DNA from: Oscillospiraceae bacterium | GTDB taxonomy: Bacteria > Bacillota_A > Clostridia > Oscillospirales > CAG-272 | Assembly: GCA_015064665.1 (NCBI GenBank) | Contig: SVRU01000064.1 | Coordinates: 1 to 15,732 of the forward strand | Direction: 5' to 3' | DNA length: 15,732 bases | In this document: positions 1 through 6,542 of the stretch, piece after piece | Position numbering within the stretch: position 1 is the first letter of the stretch | Layout of the letters: the number at the start of each line of letters is the position of its first letter | Program-made: the position numbers and the translations under genes | Notes under the pieces: generated by a model | Told to the model about the DNA's origin: nothing | The model's input: only the letters and a program-made list of their open reading frames with translations | Database searches by the model: none

Positions 1-127
1 GTTTCCTCGCAAAACGCGAGGAATCCAGTTCGCATTTCCCACTCGGAGTTCAACAAGCTCGCTTGTCAGGCGGAGAGTGCGGAAATCTTCGCCATAGGCG
101 AATACCTGGGTAGCTTACCCCTCATTA
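1..127. repeat. Structured direct repeat, copy 1 (period 172)
   Basis: A 127-bp stretch that recurs at 173-299 with only a handful of substitutions. It is rich in hairpins: TTCCTCGC/GCGAGGAA (3-10 with 16-23), a larger stem ATTTCC+CACTC (34-44) pairing with GAGTG+GGAAAT (75-86) with one bulged base at 80, an inner ACAAGC/GCTTGT hairpin (53-66), and TTCGCC/GGCGAA (88-93 with 97-102). Several differences between copies fall in loops, bulges or unpaired bases (for example the bulge at 80 is C here and T in copy 2), so most of the fold is kept. It touches the left edge, so further copies may lie outside. No coding function is seen. It could be an intergenic palindromic repeat family or a tandem structured RNA. 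Confidence 0.85.
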
Positions 128-145
128 TGAGGGGTGTTTTTGTTT
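117..145 (+). terminator. Terminator-like hairpin inside the first repeat period
   Basis: An 8-bp perfect stem ACCCCTCA/TGAGGGGT (117-124 with 128-135, loop TTA) is followed by GTTTTTGTTT. This is the shape of an intrinsic terminator reading rightward. It is enclosed by a longer-range inverted repeat TGGGTAGC (107-114) and GCTACCCA (152-159), and its 5' arm overlaps a competing small hairpin GGGTA/TACCC (108-120). No gene is visible upstream in the window, so what it terminates is unknown. Confidence 0.5.
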
Positions 146-172
146 GGAGCTGCTACCCACGCTTCGAATTCG

Positions 173-299
173 GTTTCCTCGCAAAACGCGAGGAATCCAG
201 TTCGCATTTCCCACTCGAAGTTCGACAAGCTCGCTTGTCAGGCGGAGAGTGTGGAAATCTTCGCCATAGGCGAATACCCGGGTAACTTACCCCTCATTA
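173..299. repeat. Structured direct repeat, copy 2 (truncated period)
   Basis: Second copy of the 127-bp element at 1-127. All main stems are preserved: TTCCTCGC/GCGAGGAA (175-182 with 188-195), the bulged ATTTCC-CACTC stem, ACAAGC/GCTTGT and TTCGCC/GGCGAA. Similarity to copy 1 stops at 299, which corresponds to the loop of the terminator-like hairpin at 117-135. Only the 5' arm of that hairpin therefore survives here, and unrelated sequence (the 297-331 hairpin) follows. Confidence 0.85.
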
Positions 300-331
300 G
301 CGTGATGTCCTAAACGGACAAATCACGCTAA
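297..331. other. Imperfect 14-bp hairpin abutting repeat copy 2
   Basis: TTAGCGTGAT (297-306) pairs perfectly with ATCACGCTAA (322-331). An inner GTCC/GGAC (307-310 with 316-319) closes a TAAAC loop, with an AA bulge at 320-321. No U-tract follows in either direction, so it is not a standard terminator. Its outer arm overlaps the last three bases shared with copy 1, which marks a junction between two repeat modules. Confidence 0.7.
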
Positions 332-332
332 C

Positions 333-502
333 TAAGTTTGCCCTTTTGGGCAAGTGAAGATATCTGCGATAGTGAAGTTCACTTTGCGAGTGAAGTTTCG
401 CCTTAAGGCGAAGTGATGGGCAAACTTAACTTCACCGCGAGTTTTACGAGCAACTTCACCGTGCATAGCACAACTTCAATTTTGCGAAAATTTCACTGAA
501 AG
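333..502. repeat. Modular palindromic intergenic cassette
   Basis: Outer arms TAAGTTTGCCC (333-343) and GGGCAAACTTA (418-428) are perfect inverted repeats. Within and after them lie small hairpins: TTGCCC/GGGCAA (338-353), TTCACT/AGTGAA (378-394), a perfect 16-base palindrome centred on TTAA (397-412), GTGC/GCAC (461-471) and AATTTT/AAAATT (478-492). The hairpins are separated by recurring GTGAAGT or ACTTCAC motifs in either orientation (354, 372, 389, 430, 453, 473, 491). This is the architecture of a mobile or amplified palindromic repeat family rather than a gene. It lies downstream of the 63-residue minus-strand gene, so it could form part of that transcript's 3' region. Confidence 0.75.
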
Positions 503-524
503 AAGCGCTTCCCGGAAGGCAACC

Positions 525-716
525 TCAGCAGTCCTCTTGCACCGTCGGGCACGTGCAGGCTTCCTTTTTAAAAAAACCCTTCACCTTCGTGCCAAGCTCG
601 TTTATTATCTGTTTGCCGCTTCTGGTTATGCTGACCGCGCCGATTGCCGCCAAGGCTCCTACCGTCAAAATTAGGCATGCGCTGTGTTTTTTTCTCTCTG
701 TTTTTCTGAAAAACAT
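525..716 (-). CDS. Small single-pass membrane peptide, 63 residues
   Basis: I do not recognise a named family. The start is well supported: ATG at 716 is preceded on the minus strand by AAAGGAG with an 8-base spacer. The peptide has a basic N-terminus (residues 1-11, K/R-rich), one Ala/Leu/Val/Ile-rich hydrophobic segment (about 13-30), then a charged region with a basic patch (about 33-51) and a short acidic Cys-containing tail (CTC near 53-55, final Cys 63). This resembles small YtxH-like or other single-span peptides of Firmicutes, but that is only a resemblance in layout. It is divergent from the Sel1 gene, with 116 bp between the starts, and reads toward the palindromic cassette at 333-502. 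No clear promoter was found for it. A strong RBS plus a sensible topology make it likely to be real. Confidence 0.68.
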   Translation of the reverse strand: MFFRKTERKKHSACLILTVGALAAIGAVSITRSGKQIINELGTKVKGFFKKEACTCPTVQEDC

Positions 717-780
717 CGTTTTTTCTCCTTTTTTTGCTTTTTTATATATTTACCGACACAGTAAAAAATATTTATGCGTG

Positions 781-809
781 TTGACTTTTTTTCGACTATG
801 TAGTAAAAT
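781..809 (+). promoter_or_regulatory. Vegetative promoter of the Sel1-repeat gene
   Basis: TTGACT (781-786) and TAAAAT (804-809) are separated by exactly 17 bases, close to the housekeeping sigma consensus. The start codon at 833 follows after a short leader with GGAG (821-824) and an 8-base spacer. A weak inverted pair TTTAC/GTAAA (749-765) lies upstream, between the two divergent genes. Confidence 0.75.
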
Positions 810-832
810 ATATAAGTAAAGGAGATGAGTCT

Positions 833-2584
833 ATGGTAACCTGTAAAAAATGCGGCTACGTTGGCAGTTATATACAAGAGCCCTGCCCGCTATGCCATAC
901 AAAATTCGAACTGACGAGCGACGAGGTGAAAGCAGAGCTTGACGAGTTGCGCACGGCAGTAAAAAACAAGGAATTTGACAAGGCTGCAGACGGATACCGT
1001 ATGCTCGCCGAGGACGGATATACAGAAGCGGAAAAGGAATATGCAAAAATACTCGAAAAGGGACTGCTTGTTCCGAGAAATTACAATCTCGCAATGGAGT
1101 ATTTTTACAGAGCCGCAAAGAAAAACGATGCGTACGCGGCATACCGCTATTCAAGGCTGCTCAGCCGTGAAAGCGACGACCTTTCACTGTTCTGGCTGAT
1201 TTATTCGGCAATTCTCGGCTGTGTTGAAGCGCATCCCCTCGTTGCAGAGGAATTCGCTAAAAAGGGTTATTACAAGGATGCATGTTATTTTTATTCGCTC
1301 GCCTCGGATGCGGGAGATGCTGAGTCCACCGTCAGAATTGCGAGAATGTATTACGACGGCATCGGCGTGGAAAAGAGCGCAGAGCATGCAAAATGGTATA
1401 TGGACAAGCTCAAAATTCCGCCGATATACGCAATAAAGCTGGCTTATAACCTTCGCGGAGTTTCCGCCAAAAAGCCCGCCCCCGCTCACCCGAAAACGCT
1501 TGACGGCGTGCTTTACAGACTGAAAAATCAGGCGCGCGACCGCGGATTCGGTCCCGCGTATCTCAAGCTTTCCGAAATACTTGCCGACAGAGGCGACGCC
1601 GATTCGGTTGCGGTTCTCGGATGCGCTCTGATACAGGGCAACGGTTTTCCGCAAGACTTTACAAAGGGCTTGAAAATGCTCATACGCGCGGCGGCAATGA
1701 ACAGCGTTTTTGCAAACACCTCGCTTGCCGAGCTTTATCACTCCGCAAAATACACCGAAAAAGACATCAAGCTCGCACTCACATATTACGACGCGGCAGG
1801 CAGACTGGGAAGCGCCGCATCATACGAGGCGGCGGGCGATATATACTCAAAGGGCGAAGAAATCGAGATAGATTACGCCAAAGCCACCGATTACTATAAC
1901 CGCGCGCTTAAGCTCGGCTCACTCTCGGCTTTAAGAAAATACGACGAGATAAAGCAGCAGAGAGGTGAAATATACACCAACGCAACCGTACTTGAGGGCA
2001 CTCTGCCCGATAAGGCGTTTGAGCTCTACAAAACGGCGGCGGATATGGGACACGCGGCGGCGACTCACAGACTTGCCGTCTGTTACGAATTCGGAATAGG
2101 AACGAAAAAGGACAGACGCCGCGCGTTCGCTCTTTATCAGACAGCCGTATCGCTCGGAGATTACGACGCTCTGCTACCGCTCGGCATATGCTACGCCAAC
2201 GGAATCGGAACGAAGCTCGATTACAGAAAGGCAAAGGATACTCTCAGCAAGGCCGAGAGAATCGGCATCGTCGGCGTTAAAAACGTCATTCGCGTCCTTA
2301 TGGAGCAAAAGAAGAAAAAATTCGCCAAGAGATACTATTCTCAAGGCATGCAATTAATCTATATGAAGAAATTCGATGCCGCAAAGAACCATCTCGAAGC
2401 AGCAGCGGAGCTTATGAATCCGCGCGCAATATACACTCTCGGCTGTCTTTATGAATTCGGAATGGGCGCGACGTGCGACAAGGATAAGGCGTTCAGCCTT
2501 TACGAAAAGTCCTATTCTCTCTTTTTCCGCGACCCAAGATCAAACCACAAGCTTTCGGTGCTTCGCATGCTGAAATCCAAATAA
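833..2584 (+). CDS. Zinc-ribbon and Sel1-repeat protein, 583 residues
   Basis: The N-terminus carries a four-cysteine zinc-ribbon pattern, C4-x2-C7 and C18-x2-C21 (CKKCG...CPLCH). The rest, about residues 45-575, is a chain of roughly ten Sel1-like (TPR-like) helical repeats, recognisable by recurring A-x-x-Y-x-x-AA, LA-x-x-Y-x-x-G-x-G and D-x-x-x-A-x-x-x-Y elements such as YYDGIGVEKS, CYEFGIGTKKD, CYANGIGTKLD and LYEFGMGATCD. A Pro/Ala-rich linker near residues 208-220 separates two blocks. There is no signal peptide or membrane segment, so it is probably a cytoplasmic protein-interaction scaffold. The start at 833 is fixed by GGAG 8 bases upstream and by the promoter at 781-809. It is monocistronic, ending at the two-way terminator 2587-2644. 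The partner protein and process are unknown. Sel1 chains are common; a zinc ribbon at the front suggests it docks on a nucleic acid or another protein, which is inference. Confidence 0.93.
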   Translation: MVTCKKCGYVGSYIQEPCPLCHTKFELTSDEVKAELDELRTAVKNKEFDKAADGYRMLAEDGYTEAEKEYAKILEKGLLVPRNYNLAMEYFYRAAKKNDAYAAYRYSRLLSRESDDLSLFWLIYSAILGCVEAHPLVAEEFAKKGYYKDACYFYSLASDAGDAESTVRIARMYYDGIGVEKSAEHAKWYMDKLKIPPIYAIKLAYNLRGVSAKKPAPAHPKTLDGVLYRLKNQARDRGFGPAYLKLSEILADRGDADSVAVLGCALIQGNGFPQDFTKGLKMLIRAAAMNSVFANTSLAELYHSAKYTEKDIKLALTYYDAAGRLGSAASYEAAGDIYSKGEEIEIDYAKATDYYNRALKLGSLSALRKYDEIKQQRGEIYTNATVLEGTLPDKAFELYKTAADMGHAAATHRLAVCYEFGIGTKKDRRRAFALYQTAVSLGDYDALLPLGICYANGIGTKLDYRKAKDTLSKAERIGIVGVKNVIRVLMEQKKKKFAKRYYSQGMQLIYMKKFDAAKNHLEAAAELMNPRAIYTLGCLYEFGMGATCDKDKAFSLYEKSYSLFFRDPRSNHKLSVLRMLKSK

Positions 2585-2586
2585 AT

Positions 2587-2644
2587 AAAAACGGGCAAAT
2601 TCAAGGCGACTCGCGAAGAGAGAATCTTGAATTTGCCCGTTTTT
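2587..2644. terminator. Bidirectional terminator between convergent genes
   Basis: A perfect 19-bp inverted repeat (2587-2605 with 2626-2644) encloses a 20-base loop. The arm begins with five A and ends with five T, and TTTTGTTTTG continues, so it has a U-tract in both directions. It lies 2 bp after the stop of the plus-strand Sel1 gene and 6 bp after the stop of the minus-strand XRE gene, serving both. Confidence 0.92.
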
Positions 2645-2650
2645 GTTTTG

Positions 2651-3046
2651 TTATTTCGACTGTCTTTTGCTTTTGGTTTTAAGCTCAGATGCCGACCTTA
2701 TGTAAAGATTTATTGTCGTTTCAATGGTTTCCCTCAGAGCCGTGCGAAGTTTTTGCGGCATGGTTCTTGATTTTCTGTAAAGATGGAGAATGTGAAGCTC
2801 GTCCTCGGAAAGCTCGGAGGTATCGTTTCTTAATGGAATATCAAGAAGCTCTCCGACCGTCACACGAAATTCCTCGGACAGTCTTGGAAGCATCTTCATA
2901 TAGGATGCGGAACGTCCTCTGCGCCAGTTGTTCACCGTTTTTTCGGAAAGTCCGAGAGCGCGCTCAAACGCCGCGTCGCTTTCAAACTCGGAATCTATCA
3001 GAGAGAGTATTTTTTCTCTTATATTTTCTTGATTTTCTTTGTTCAT
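2651..3046 (-). CDS. XRE-family helix-turn-helix regulator, 131 residues
   Basis: Residues about 8-70 form an XRE/Cro-type DNA-binding domain: a helix leading into F-E-R-A-L-G-L-S (turn), then the recognition helix EKTVNNWRRGRS, then helices ending in VTVGELLDIPL. After a short acidic linker (about 73-82) comes a helical tail (83-115) and a basic end (KTKSKRQSK). The start codon overlaps the stop of the flavin reductase gene as ATGA (3043-3046), and no strong independent RBS is seen, so translation is probably coupled to it. Last gene of the minus operon, ended by the hairpin 2587-2644. Its target is unknown. Autoregulation of the operon promoter at 6339-6368 is possible but not shown. Confidence 0.88.
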   Translation of the reverse strand: MNKENQENIREKILSLIDSEFESDAAFERALGLSEKTVNNWRRGRSASYMKMLPRLSEEFRVTVGELLDIPLRNDTSELSEDELHILHLYRKSRTMPQKLRTALRETIETTINLYIRSASELKTKSKRQSK

Positions 3047-3669
3047 TTCTTCTTCACACCGCCTTTAGCCGACTTTTGCAATTTTGCCGACGAAGCAAGA
3101 GCCGCTTTTTTCTTTTTATCGGTACTGTATCCGAATCTTCCGATTTTTCTGCCGAGGGCGTAATATTCTCCGTGAGAATAGGCGATAAGCTTTGCCCTGT
3201 CAAAACAAATTTTTCCGTTTTTATCAAGAAGCTCCTCGTCACAGGAAACGTTAACAATATCCGCCATGAAAATATCGTGAGTGCCGCTGTGAATAATATC
3301 AAAAACCTTGCATTCAAGCGCTATTGGAGATTCTGCTACCGTCGGAGCGGATACAACTGCACTCTCCTGCTTTGTGAGATTGCATTTTTTGAACTTATCA
3401 ACCTTAGCGCCTGTGTATATACCCGCGTAGTCGGTTGCCAAGGCAAGCTTTTCGGTTGTTAGATTTATTACGAATTCTCTTTTCTCGGTTAAAATTTTAT
3501 GAGAATGCCTGCTCGGGCGTACCGAAATATAGGTTCTCGGCGGGTCGGAGGAAAGAATTCCCGTCCACGCGATAGTCAGAATATTGCTCTCTTCCATATC
3601 ACCGACGCTTACAAGCACGGCGGGAAGCGGTGCTTGGAGAGTGCCCGGTTTAAAATTCCGTCTTGCCAT
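3043..3669 (-). CDS. Flavin reductase-like FMN-binding split-barrel protein
   Basis: 208 residues. Matches the Flavin_Reduct/DIM6-NTAB family by the sequence course typical of it: P-A-V-L-V-S-V near residues 16-22, then NILTIAWTGILSSDPP, the S-x-R-x-S-R-x-S-x-K-I-L segment that contacts flavin phosphate in relatives, REFVINLTT, and later S-G-T-H-D-I-F-M-A-D-I-V. Relatives bind FMN and reduce it or another substrate with NAD(P)H in the cytoplasm; the partner here is unknown. The start at 3669 has AAGGTGAG about 4 bases upstream. Odd point: the last about 25 residues form a Lys/Ala/Ser tail (KKKK ... KGGVKKK) beyond the usual barrel. It lies 42 bp after the U32 gene and its stop overlaps the XRE start. 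Confidence 0.87.
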   Translation of the reverse strand: MARRNFKPGTLQAPLPAVLVSVGDMEESNILTIAWTGILSSDPPRTYISVRPSRHSHKILTEKREFVINLTTEKLALATDYAGIYTGAKVDKFKKCNLTKQESAVVSAPTVAESPIALECKVFDIIHSGTHDIFMADIVNVSCDEELLDKNGKICFDRAKLIAYSHGEYYALGRKIGRFGYSTDKKKKAALASSAKLQKSAKGGVKKK

Positions 3670-3711
3670 TTTCTCACCTTTTCTCTAAAATTATCGTATT
3701 TTTGTAAATTA

Positions 3712-5736
3712 TTATTTGCTTTTATGCGCATTCCCTATTCTTCTGACCTCGGTTTGCAAGGGTTTTCCCCTGATATACGATTGCAACACGTCCTCAATCT
3801 GCTGTGGACTCTCGGTTGTAAAGATAAAATGCTCATGATTTACGGCATGCTTTTCGAGCTCCCCCCTTCTGTCGCCCATATAGGTCGGTCGGGAGTTCAG
3901 AATTATATTTCTGTGACCGAACTCGCGGAGAATGGCGAATTTCGCGCCGGTTCTGTCCTCAAACGCAGCGTTATTGCATCGCTTACAACCAAAATTCTCC
4001 TTGATAAAGCATCTTTCGGTTATCATAAGCGGAATTCTGCCGTAAACAATCTCTCCACCGCCTATATCGCGAGCCATAGGCAAAGTGATTTCGGCTGAGA
4101 GAAGCGAGCGCGAAATACCGAGCGCGTTATACTCGGCAGCCGAGTAGGAATTGGTTATATTAAGTCTGAAATCTCCCACGGGTACGAGTCCTGCGCGTTT
4201 TGCAAGAGAAATATGTCCGATATTTCCGACAAGCGCATACTCTGCTCCTTTTTCACGCGCCTCTTTCAGCAGCGTTTCGGCAAAATTCATTTCACCGTCG
4301 GTGATTACAGGCGGAATATACACGCCGTTTGCCCCCTCAAAATCCTCGGCGGGCAGGAAAACAATATCAAAAAAATCTTTCGTGAAGGAATTTCGGTGCA
4401 TTGCCGCGCGATAGCTCTCTAAAGAGAAAAATTGAGCCGTTTTTATAGGCTTTGCCGCCTCCCGTGTCAATCTTTCGGGAACAAATCCGACGTCCTCAAC
4501 CGAAGATTTTCCAAAAACAAGCTCTTCGGCGGCCTCTCTGCGCAGAGAATTTATTGCGCTCGGCGGGAGATTTATTCCATCGTCGAGATAAAGCGTTATG
4601 TCATCCTCGGAAAGCATGAGCAGAGTCGCCCCCATTTTTGAGAGCCTTTCCTTGACACCGCTTTCGGTCAGCGGTGAATTTATCGCCGCAGTGGGCTCTT
4701 GTCCGAGCACCTCAACCGTCCTCTCGCCAAGCGAGAGCGAAAGCCGCGAGGGCTCACCGAGCTTCAGAGTGGCGGTTGCCTTGACCCTCACCCTTTTGGG
4801 AGAGAAATCCATCGGAGAGAGCGACTTCGTAATCTCTTTATCCTCTTTGGTGCGAACGCCCGTCATCCTCTCGAATTTCTTACCGTTGAAATATCCGTCG
4901 GTAAATCCGCCTCTTGAGAAAACCTCTTTCAGACGTTCGTTTTCCGAGCCGCCGGCGCACCTTCTTTCGTCGAGAAGACGTCTGTATATCGAGGTAACGG
5001 TGTAAACGTATTCTGGCGATTTCATCCGACCCTCAATCTTGAGCGACGCTACGCCCGAATCGATAAGCTCGTTTATATGGTTTGAAAGTGAAAGGTCGGA
5101 GAGCGAAAGCGGGTATTTTTTATTATACGGAAGCCTGCAGGGCTGAGCGCACTCGCCTCTGTTTCCGCTTCTGCCGCCAACGAGTGAGGAAAAAAGACAT
5201 TGCCCCGAATGACAAACGCATAGCGCCCCGTGTAAAAAAACCTCGGTTTCTACCGAGCATTTTTCGGTAACGCTGATAATGTTTTCACGCGATAGCTCGC
5301 GCGCAAGAACTACTCGGCTGCAGCCGAGCTTTGCGGCGGCGTCAGCTCCGTCGGTATTGTGAACCGACATCTGCGTAGAGGCGTGTATGGCAAGGCCGGG
5401 CGCTCTTCTTCGAATCTCGCGGATAGCGCCGAGGTCGGCGGTTATTACGGCATCGACACCCATTTCCCAAAGTCTGAAAACAAAATCCGAAAGCTCGCTC
5501 ATCTCTCGGTCGTACACAAGCGTATTAACCGTCACGTAGAGCTTGACCCCATGAAGATGGCAATATGCAACGGCGTATTTAAGCTCTTCGAGGTCAAAAT
5601 TTTTCGCATATGCTCTCGCACCGAATGCCCGTCCGCCGAGATACACAGCGTCAGCGCCCGCCTCAACGGCAGCGTAAAGGCAGCTCATATCACCTGCGGG
5701 GGCAAGAAGCTCGGGCAGTGAATCAATTCTTCTCAT
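3712..5736 (-). CDS. U32-family peptidase-like protein (RlhA/YhbU type)
   Basis: 674 residues from the ATG at 5736. An in-frame TTG 12 bases further out (5748) sits directly against the GGGG element, so ATG with a spacer of about 12 bases is the better, though not strong, choice. The N-terminal part (about 5-260) is the U32 domain: PELLAPAGD, EAGADAVYLGG, VKLYVTVNTLV, IHASTQMSVHN, then the U32 signature EVFLHGALCVCHSGQC (from about residue 165) and GNRGECAQPCR, with four conserved Cys; SLKIEGRMKSPEYVY follows. The middle resembles the DUF3656 region, and the C-terminus adds another Cys group (RCFIKENFGCKRCNN). U32 proteins were named as collagenases, but several bacterial members hydroxylate RNA (RlhA makes 5-hydroxycytidine in 23S rRNA, TrhP acts on tRNA). 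The length and DUF3656-like insert fit RlhA-like proteins, but orthology is not proven. Second gene of the minus operon. Confidence 0.92.
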   Translation of the reverse strand: MRRIDSLPELLAPAGDMSCLYAAVEAGADAVYLGGRAFGARAYAKNFDLEELKYAVAYCHLHGVKLYVTVNTLVYDREMSELSDFVFRLWEMGVDAVITADLGAIREIRRRAPGLAIHASTQMSVHNTDGADAAAKLGCSRVVLARELSRENIISVTEKCSVETEVFLHGALCVCHSGQCLFSSLVGGRSGNRGECAQPCRLPYNKKYPLSLSDLSLSNHINELIDSGVASLKIEGRMKSPEYVYTVTSIYRRLLDERRCAGGSENERLKEVFSRGGFTDGYFNGKKFERMTGVRTKEDKEITKSLSPMDFSPKRVRVKATATLKLGEPSRLSLSLGERTVEVLGQEPTAAINSPLTESGVKERLSKMGATLLMLSEDDITLYLDDGINLPPSAINSLRREAAEELVFGKSSVEDVGFVPERLTREAAKPIKTAQFFSLESYRAAMHRNSFTKDFFDIVFLPAEDFEGANGVYIPPVITDGEMNFAETLLKEAREKGAEYALVGNIGHISLAKRAGLVPVGDFRLNITNSYSAAEYNALGISRSLLSAEITLPMARDIGGGEIVYGRIPLMITERCFIKENFGCKRCNNAAFEDRTGAKFAILREFGHRNIILNSRPTYMGDRRGELEKHAVNHEHFIFTTESPQQIEDVLQSYIRGKPLQTEVRRIGNAHKSK

Positions 5737-5754
5737 TTTTAAAAACAACCCCGC

Positions 5755-6273
5755 TTAAAATTGAATTTCATCGGGCATTTTATATTTCACGGTAAAATAC
5801 GCGGCGGTCAGCAACGCTGAGAAAACAAAGGGCCAGAATGCCGCGGTAGAGCATCTGTAATAAAGGTCTGCGTAATCGGCAGCCGCGGAGTAAGCAACGA
5901 TGCCGACCGTCATATAAAGTGCCGACAAAACGGCGGAGGAAATAACGAAGAAATTGCCTAGCCTGCCGAAATCAGCCGTGCGCTTCACAAGACAAAATAC
6001 CGCAAGCCACAACAGGAGAGAAGCCGAGAGTACAAAATATAGCACCGAACAGACGCGAAGGGTATTTCCGCAGCCCTCGATTATTTCGGGATACCCCGAA
6101 AAAACAAGGGTAAACCCGTTCGAATAAAAGCTCTCCTTCCCCGACAGAAAGCGTATTTCACCTCTCACGACGGTGAAAACAAGAGCAAGAATATTCAAAA
6201 CAACCGCGGCAACCGTCAAAAGTGACATAACCTCGTTTTTTCTTAAAGTTCTTTTCTTTTTATCGTTTCTCAT
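5755..6273 (-). CDS. Four-helix integral membrane protein, unknown function
   Basis: 172 residues and no family I recognise. A basic N-terminus (DKKKRTLRK) precedes four hydrophobic helices at about residues 16-38, 74-96, 107-130 and 143-164. The loop between helices 1 and 2 (about 39-73) is polar. By the positive-inside rule the N-terminus is cytoplasmic. First gene of the minus operon, 58 bases downstream of the probable transcription start, with 18 bp between its stop and the U32 start. Its RBS is poor (AAAGAAAGATG region), so the start is likely but not certain; the Met at residue 16 would remove the basic leader. Confidence 0.78.
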   Translation of the reverse strand: MRNDKKKRTLRKNEVMSLLTVAAVVLNILALVFTVVRGEIRFLSGKESFYSNGFTLVFSGYPEIIEGCGNTLRVCSVLYFVLSASLLLWLAVFCLVKRTADFGRLGNFFVISSAVLSALYMTVGIVAYSAAADYADLYYRCSTAAFWPFVFSALLTAAYFTVKYKMPDEIQF

Positions 6274-6338
6274 AGCAAATCATCTTTCTTTTTCGGCGGA
6301 GAGCAAAGTGTCAAAACCGCCCGTCTTTATCGGTAATA

Positions 6339-6368
6339 ATTATATCATTCGCGCTCCCGTTTTGTCAA
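6339..6368 (-). promoter_or_regulatory. Promoter of the minus-strand operon
   Basis: Read on the minus strand, a perfect TTGACA (6368-6363) is followed after 18 bases by a perfect TATAAT (6344-6339). The first gene starts at 6273, giving a leader of about 58 bases. This is the best promoter match in the window. Confidence 0.85.
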
Positions 6369-6381
6369 TAGCCGTCTCACC

Positions 6382-6398
6382 GTACAAAAGGTACAAAA
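6382..6398. repeat. Tandem 8-bp repeat upstream of the minus promoter
   Basis: GTACAAAA occurs twice (6382-6389 and 6391-6398) with a one-base gap, a 9-bp period. It lies 13 bp upstream of the -35 box of the minus operon, at about -50 to -66 from its start. It is a candidate binding site for an activator or regulator, or chance in AT-rich DNA. Confidence 0.45.
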
Positions 6399-6513
6399 CG
6401 GCAATTTTCCATATGATTCCATATTTTTTAAAATGTTTGACAATTTTTTATTATAAAAATCGACAAAATGTTGTTTATATTGCATAAAAAATTTTAACTT
6501 TTTTTAAAGTCGG

Positions 6514-6542
6514 TTGATTTTTATAATTAAAAGGTTTAAAAT
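6514..6542 (+). promoter_or_regulatory. Probable promoter of the ABC/lipoprotein operon
   Basis: TTGATT (6514-6519) and TAAAAT (6537-6542) are separated by 17 bases. The first start codon is at 6590, with GAGG (6578-6581) 8 bases upstream of it. The surrounding DNA is so AT-rich that chance matches are likely, so confidence is moderate. Confidence 0.5.

Noticed and set aside
145..172. A tRNA 3' end, suggested by a TTCGAATTC that resembles a T-loop.
   Set aside because: There is no matching acceptor stem, anticodon arm or D arm upstream; the preceding bases belong to the terminator-like hairpin.
115..207. A 30-codon minus-strand open frame starting in repeat copy 2 and ending in the first repeat period.
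   Set aside because: It lies wholly within the hairpin-rich repeat, has no Shine-Dalgarno sequence at the right distance, and its frame is a by-product of the palindromes.
1..502. A CRISPR array.
   Set aside because: The repeat unit is 127 bp with only two copies, and there is no short regular repeat with unique spacers and no cas gene in the window.
553..819. An 88-codon plus-strand open frame opposite the 63-residue gene.
   Set aside because: It is antisense to the minus gene, which has a strong RBS, and it runs through the promoter of the Sel1 gene; the translation of that part is AT-driven (F/K/Y-rich).
2689..3462. A 257-codon plus-strand open frame opposite the XRE and flavin reductase genes.
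   Set aside because: It is antisense to two recognisable families with coupled starts, has no RBS, and reads like a shadow frame rich in Cys, Phe and Arg.
6437..6457. A perfect TTGACA followed by TATAAA as the plus-operon promoter.
   Set aside because: The spacing is only 9 bases, too short for sigma-70-type RNA polymerase; the pair at 6514-6542 has a 17-base spacer.
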